Positions 60,205 to 64,000 of a stretch of DNA of 64,000 nucleotides are shown here, piece after piece. The position numbers and the translations under genes were made by a program. Where the stretch lies: contig NC_134749.1 of the NCBI RefSeq assembly GCF_050436995.1, positions 10,620,001 to 10,684,000 on the forward strand, written 5' to 3'. How positions within the stretch are numbered: position 1 is the stretch's first letter; each line of letters starts with the position of its first letter. Origin of the DNA: Anticarsia gemmatalis (lineage: Eukaryota; Arthropoda; Insecta; Lepidoptera; Erebidae). Under the pieces are notes generated by a model. The model saw only the letters and a list, made by a program, of their open reading frames with translations. It was not told the origin of the DNA and ran no database searches.

Positions 60205-61680
60205 GAGATTGCTTAATCAATCAAATCAATCAATCAATCAAATTCTTTATTGCATAAAACATGGTAACAAGATGTTCAATAAAAAGTTATGTACAGCATG
60301 TTTTGCCGTTTTTACCGGCGCGCAAAAAATATTACATGTCATTACTATCAATTTAAGTAAAATCATATCAATTTTCATAAATAGAGATTAAGAACAATAA
60401 AATTAAATGTCATTTCTTTTTCAAAAAGAGCAAAAAAAAAAAAAAAAAAATTATATGTCATTACAATAAAGTCTTATTAATTATAATAATTATAAATGAA
60501 GAGCAATAAATATTAAATGTCAAAATTATTTTCATTTAGGAATTCATGTATACTATAATAACATTTATTTGTCAGAATTGTTTTCAATTTATGTTTAAAT
60601 ACTTTTACATTACATTTTTTTATATCATTAGGAATCTTATTGTATATTTTAGGCGCCATACCTAATACGCTTTTTTGTGCCAAAGTTGTTTTTGCTCTAT
60701 AGAGACACAGTCTATTACTATTAAATTTGCGCCTGTTTCTTTTTACCACATCAGATATTTGTTCAAATAGATGAGGGTTTTTATGAACAAATAGTGCTAT
60801 CTCTAGTATGTATAATGAGGGAAGTGTTAAAATTTTATGTGATATAAAAAGCGGTTTACAAGAATCTGTGGAATCCAAGCGAAACATGGCTCGTATACAA
60901 CGTTTTTGGGCCTTAAAAGCTATCTCATTATCCGTTGAGTTTCCCCAAAAAACTATCCCATACCGTAAGACAGAGGCAACAAGACCGTGGTAGGCTGTGA
61001 GTAAAGCGTCAATGTTTACTATTGGAGCCAATCTGTACAGAGCATATGCAGAACTACTGACTTTCTTGCATAATTGTGATATATGCGCCTTCCAATTCAA
61101 TTGCCCATCGATGGTTAGTCCTAAAAATTGCGCTGATTCTACCTCTTTTATTGGATTATTATCATAATTTATATTAATATTATGAGGTTGAGCTCTCTGG
61201 CTGAAATGCATGATTTGAGTTTTAGATAAATTTATTTTAAGATTGTTATTATCTAGCCAGTTAATAATTGAATCCAAGCAATTGTTTATGTCATCTTGAT
61301 AGAGTTCCTTTGTCTTACATTGTATAGATACAGTACTATCGTCTGCAAATAAGGACATTGGGTGGATAGTAAATTTAGGTAGATCATTTATATAGATGTT
61401 AAATAAAAGCGGGCCTAGAACGCTGCCTTGTGGGACACCAAAAGTAATATTACGCGATTCAGATAAATAAGATTCATGATGCTTAGTCATATTATTAATC
61501 CTAGATATAGTTGTCATCTGAGATCTATCAGAGAGATATGATTTGAGCAAATTAAGAACATTGCCTCGTATACCATAAGATTCTAATTTATTTAATAGTA
61601 TGTGATGGTCCACATAATCAAAGGCCTGGGTCATATCGCAGAAAATGGCACATATTGGTGTGAGTAAGTAAGACTTTTTC
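60205..61680 (-). mobile_element. 5'-truncated CR1/Jockey-like LINE insertion
   Basis: The element includes the RT frame (60513-61634), a short 3' UTR, and a minus-strand 3' end that reads GCAATAAAG followed by (TTGA)n-type repeats at about 60210-60250. A poly(A) run on the plus strand at 60431-60448 lies in the 3' UTR. The 5' border is only approximate because the truncation point cannot be aligned here. Confidence 0.8.
60513..61634 (-). pseudogene. Reverse transcriptase C-terminal half of a non-LTR LINE, 373 aa, 5'-truncated
   Basis: A minus-strand frame carrying the second half of a LINE ORF2: AFDYVDHHILLNKL (motif with catalytic Asp), GVPQGSVLGPLLFNIYINDLP, FADDSTVSI (catalytic Asp pair), then thumb and C-terminal regions ending IHEFLNENNFDI. 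The sequence style fits the CR1/Jockey-like lineages. The frame extends a little upstream of its first Met (61634) to about 61700, where a stop appears. The endonuclease and first RT motifs are missing, as expected from incomplete target-primed insertion. The remaining frame has no internal stop, so the insertion is fairly young. It cannot be active on its own. Lineage assignment within LINEs is tentative. Confidence 0.9.
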
Positions 61681-61712
61681 GTTTTTGGAAGTTATTTGAA
61701 AGTAATTTTTCT

Positions 61713-61800
61713 TTAAGCGATTTTAAACTATTGTGACTTGTACACATAATATTATAATGTGAAAGGTCTTAAACGCTATTTAAATTAAAGATTTTGCTAC
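61713..61800 (+). repeat. Interspersed repeat shared with 42297
   Basis: Same blocks as 42297-42375, followed here by a further AT-rich part and a CCACGGTCGATG...GAAACGTCGGGTAG block at about 61818-61855. Confidence 0.6.
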
Positions 61801-62404
61801 CTGAGTCATAGCCGTGCCCACGGTCGATGTAATTCAATCGAAACGTCGGGTAGACATATAGTTTTCCTTTGGAACTATAAATAATGTAAACTTTTAACTT
61901 GTAGGCGTCACTCACTTTGTTTTATTTGTAGTTTCAGTCATAGTCATTTGTTGTCTGTTGTTTTATTGTTTCGTGGACACTCCGTATTAACGTTGTATAT
62001 TAGTTTCTTAAAAAGTCTTACAGTAGAAGAAATCCTAACATAAGTGCTCTATCTCTTCAGTGAACCGTAAAAATTGAAATCTTACTAGAACGATTGTACG
62101 CTAAGCACGAATGCCGTAGAGATAAATCTTTTGGCAACGTTACAATGCGAGTAGAGTAGTTTTTGGCCAAAAATAGATCGTTAATAAGGAACTAAGTGGG
62201 ACAGTCAGTTGCAAAAACGATTTAGTCTATCCGGATGTGAAAATACTAGGTCTGTTTGCGACTTTGTTGGCAAAGAATGATTGTGTGCAATGATTTATTT
62301 CTTGAGATTTAAATCACTTAGTTAGTATGTTTATAAACGATCGCACGATATTTACCTCCTGATTATAATGTTATACCGTTTTTTTATATAAATATATATG
62401 TATG

Positions 62405-62507
62405 TTATACCAACCCCCACTTGGCCAGCGGGGTGGGCTCAACGCCTAACTCCTTTTTCGTTTGAGAGGAGACTCTAGCCCAACATTGGGACAGTAACGG
62501 ATTAAAA
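62405..62507 (+). repeat. RTE-like LINE 3' tail fragment, longest copy
   Basis: CCAACCCCCACTTGGCCAGC, GGGGTGGGCTCAACGCCTAA, GAGAGGAGACTCTAGCCCAA and GGGACAGTAACGG in order. Extends further 5' than the copies at 411 and 57355. Confidence 0.7.
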
Positions 62508-62934
62508 AATAAGTTATAAGTAATGTGTAATTTTTCGAATGTGGTATTGGCATGCTGAACAAATAATACACGAACGTTTTCGGCTAATGTTATTTTACCC
62601 TTTTATTCAATAAAGATATTACTTTTCAGTATTGAATAACAAAATACTCGGAATCCAACAGGCCTAATAATAGTTATATATGTATAACATTTACAAAGTT
62701 TCCTTGTTACGTCCAGCTTTCGGTGTTGTGACAAAGCCTTAAATAAAAATGGGTAGTGTGAATATGCTGAGGTATGGTGACTTGCCAGTTAAATGTAGCT
62801 GTGGTCGTTGTTTGTAGTTAATGTGTTTTGTAGCTAAGTGAATTTTGATAATGTGATTGTGTATTTCTTTGTGTTATTGTAAAAAATACTTGAATAAATA
62901 CGATGATAAATGTTACTTGTTACTATATCACTAA

Positions 62935-63035
62935 TGGGCAAGAGTCTCTCTCCCTGGTATTACGGAGGTGTTAAGAGGGAGGTCTAAGCCTACGACACTG
63001 GTCAAGTGTGGATTGGATTACATAGTCAGACCTTT
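62935..63035 (-). repeat. RTE-like LINE 3' tail fragment, minus strand
   Basis: GGGAGGTCTAAGCCTACGAC and ACTGGTCAAGTGTGGATTGG are the reverse complement of the same tail. It faces the copy at 62405 about 430 bp away. Confidence 0.6.
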
Positions 63036-63783
63036 ATAAATTGTGTGCATTATTAGTATTGTATTGTACTCTAATTAAGTTTTCTACTCCTTTCTGCTGG
63101 TTAATCATCAAACCAATGTTTATTTTTTTTTAATTACCCGAAAGCTTTTGACATTACTCATTGATTCTTATGGTAACATTTTTTGAACACCACCAAATGG
63201 TTTAATAAAAAAAAAAGAACTTAAGCTACATACTGTTAAATGAAAAATTGCCACGGACAAATACGTTTGCCGCTTTAAACTTTTATCAAAAATATTTATG
63301 ACATACGATGAAATATTTAATAACACATTCATCACAAAGAGTATCGTACAGTCATATGTTTTTTACAGCAACGTGCCACACGTTGGCATGTTACGTAGCA
63401 CATTGTTTTAGCTTATCATCCACATAACATAAAAATAATTAACGTCTATCAAAACTTTGTAATTTAATAACGTCAACGTGATGTATTTTTAACGTAGTCG
63501 CTAATAAACTTTTGTTTATGAATGCAAACATCAAAAATATCACTGAATATTTATTGTTTAAAATTTTGTTAGTTTTAACACTTTCGCTACTTATACCTCA
63601 GTCGGCTGAAAACCATTGTGTCAATTAACTAAAAGTGAGCAATTAAACATTCATTAATATACAATATACATATAGTTATTGAAAAGCTAGGGTTTAGGTT
63701 ATTAGGTATGTAGAGGTAGCTTGCTGTTAGGGGTAAGAGAAAACTATAATTGAGGAAAAAAATAATAGAGAAAAGTAAGACAG
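63036..63783. other. No recognisable feature
   Basis: AT-rich flank between the LINE tail at 62935 and the foldback copy at 63784. Confidence 0.5.
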
Positions 63784-64000
63784 ATGCCATCAAAAACATT
63801 CTGTAAAAACCTCAAGTCTCGCCGTAAAAAGTTGTGAGATCTATATAATACCAAGTCGATTAATCTATTTAGTCTCTACTTAAAGGACCTTCTCTCTTAA
63901 GTTATTACGTATGTTATTATCATGCCAATTAAAAAAAATACCTTTAAAACAAATAGACCGACCTGGCCATCGCATGATTTAATTATTAGTATGTATCACA
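63784..64000. mobile_element. Foldback element, copy 2 (cut by the window end)
   Basis: Matches the reverse complement of the right half of the copy at 24918-25389, including part of its loop, with a few substitutions and small indels. So it lies in the opposite orientation. The rest is outside the window. Confidence 0.85.

Overview
This is an AT-rich, repeat-dense stretch of animal nuclear DNA, most likely from a moth or butterfly (Lepidoptera). The evidence is the company of repeats: Helitron-like elements that begin TCTATACTAATATTATAAA, carry a (GTTT)n tract and end GTCAGCTAG|T; RTE-like LINE 3' tails containing AGYRGTGGGACAGTAACGG-type sequence; tRNA-headed SINEs; and a TED/gypsy-like insect retrovirus. 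I recognise no host protein-coding gene. The window reads as intergenic or intronic DNA built from layers of transposons.

The dominant feature is one complete insect endogenous retrovirus (errantivirus, Ty3/Gypsy group) at 25429-33179, 7751 bp. Its two 219-bp LTRs are identical by eye, start AGTTAA and end TTAACT, and are bounded by a 4-bp target duplication CTAT. A tRNA-Ser primer site follows the 5' LTR and a purine tract precedes the 3' LTR. gag, pol and env are all open. Pol follows gag in the -1 frame. Env lacks its own proximal ATG but is joined in frame, by a consensus donor at 25835 and an acceptor at 31301, to the first AUG of the leader. The element therefore looks very young and possibly functional. 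Gag would build the particle; Pol supplies protease, reverse transcriptase, RNase H and integrase; Env is a class-I type fusion glycoprotein related to baculovirus F proteins.

Left of the retrovirus (1-25424): LINE and SINE tails, four Helitron-like copies and older relatives, a dispersed family here called A (six copies), small TIR elements (families B and C), a GC-rich TIR element with TAA target duplication (19368-19731), several short hairpins, and a foldback element with 193-bp arms (24918-25389) ending 35 bp before the retrovirus duplication. A second copy of that foldback is cut by the window end (63784-64000).

Right of the retrovirus (33184-64000): more SINEs (34213, 39868, 52546), Helitron copies (37829, 58674), families B, C and D (including a nearly complete 346-bp palindrome at 50022-50367), a 192-bp sequence present twice 346 bp apart (48746 and 49092), and a 5'-truncated LINE on the minus strand whose reverse transcriptase C-terminal half is still open (60513-61634). 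The remaining stretches hold only AT-rich unique-looking sequence in which I see nothing I can name.
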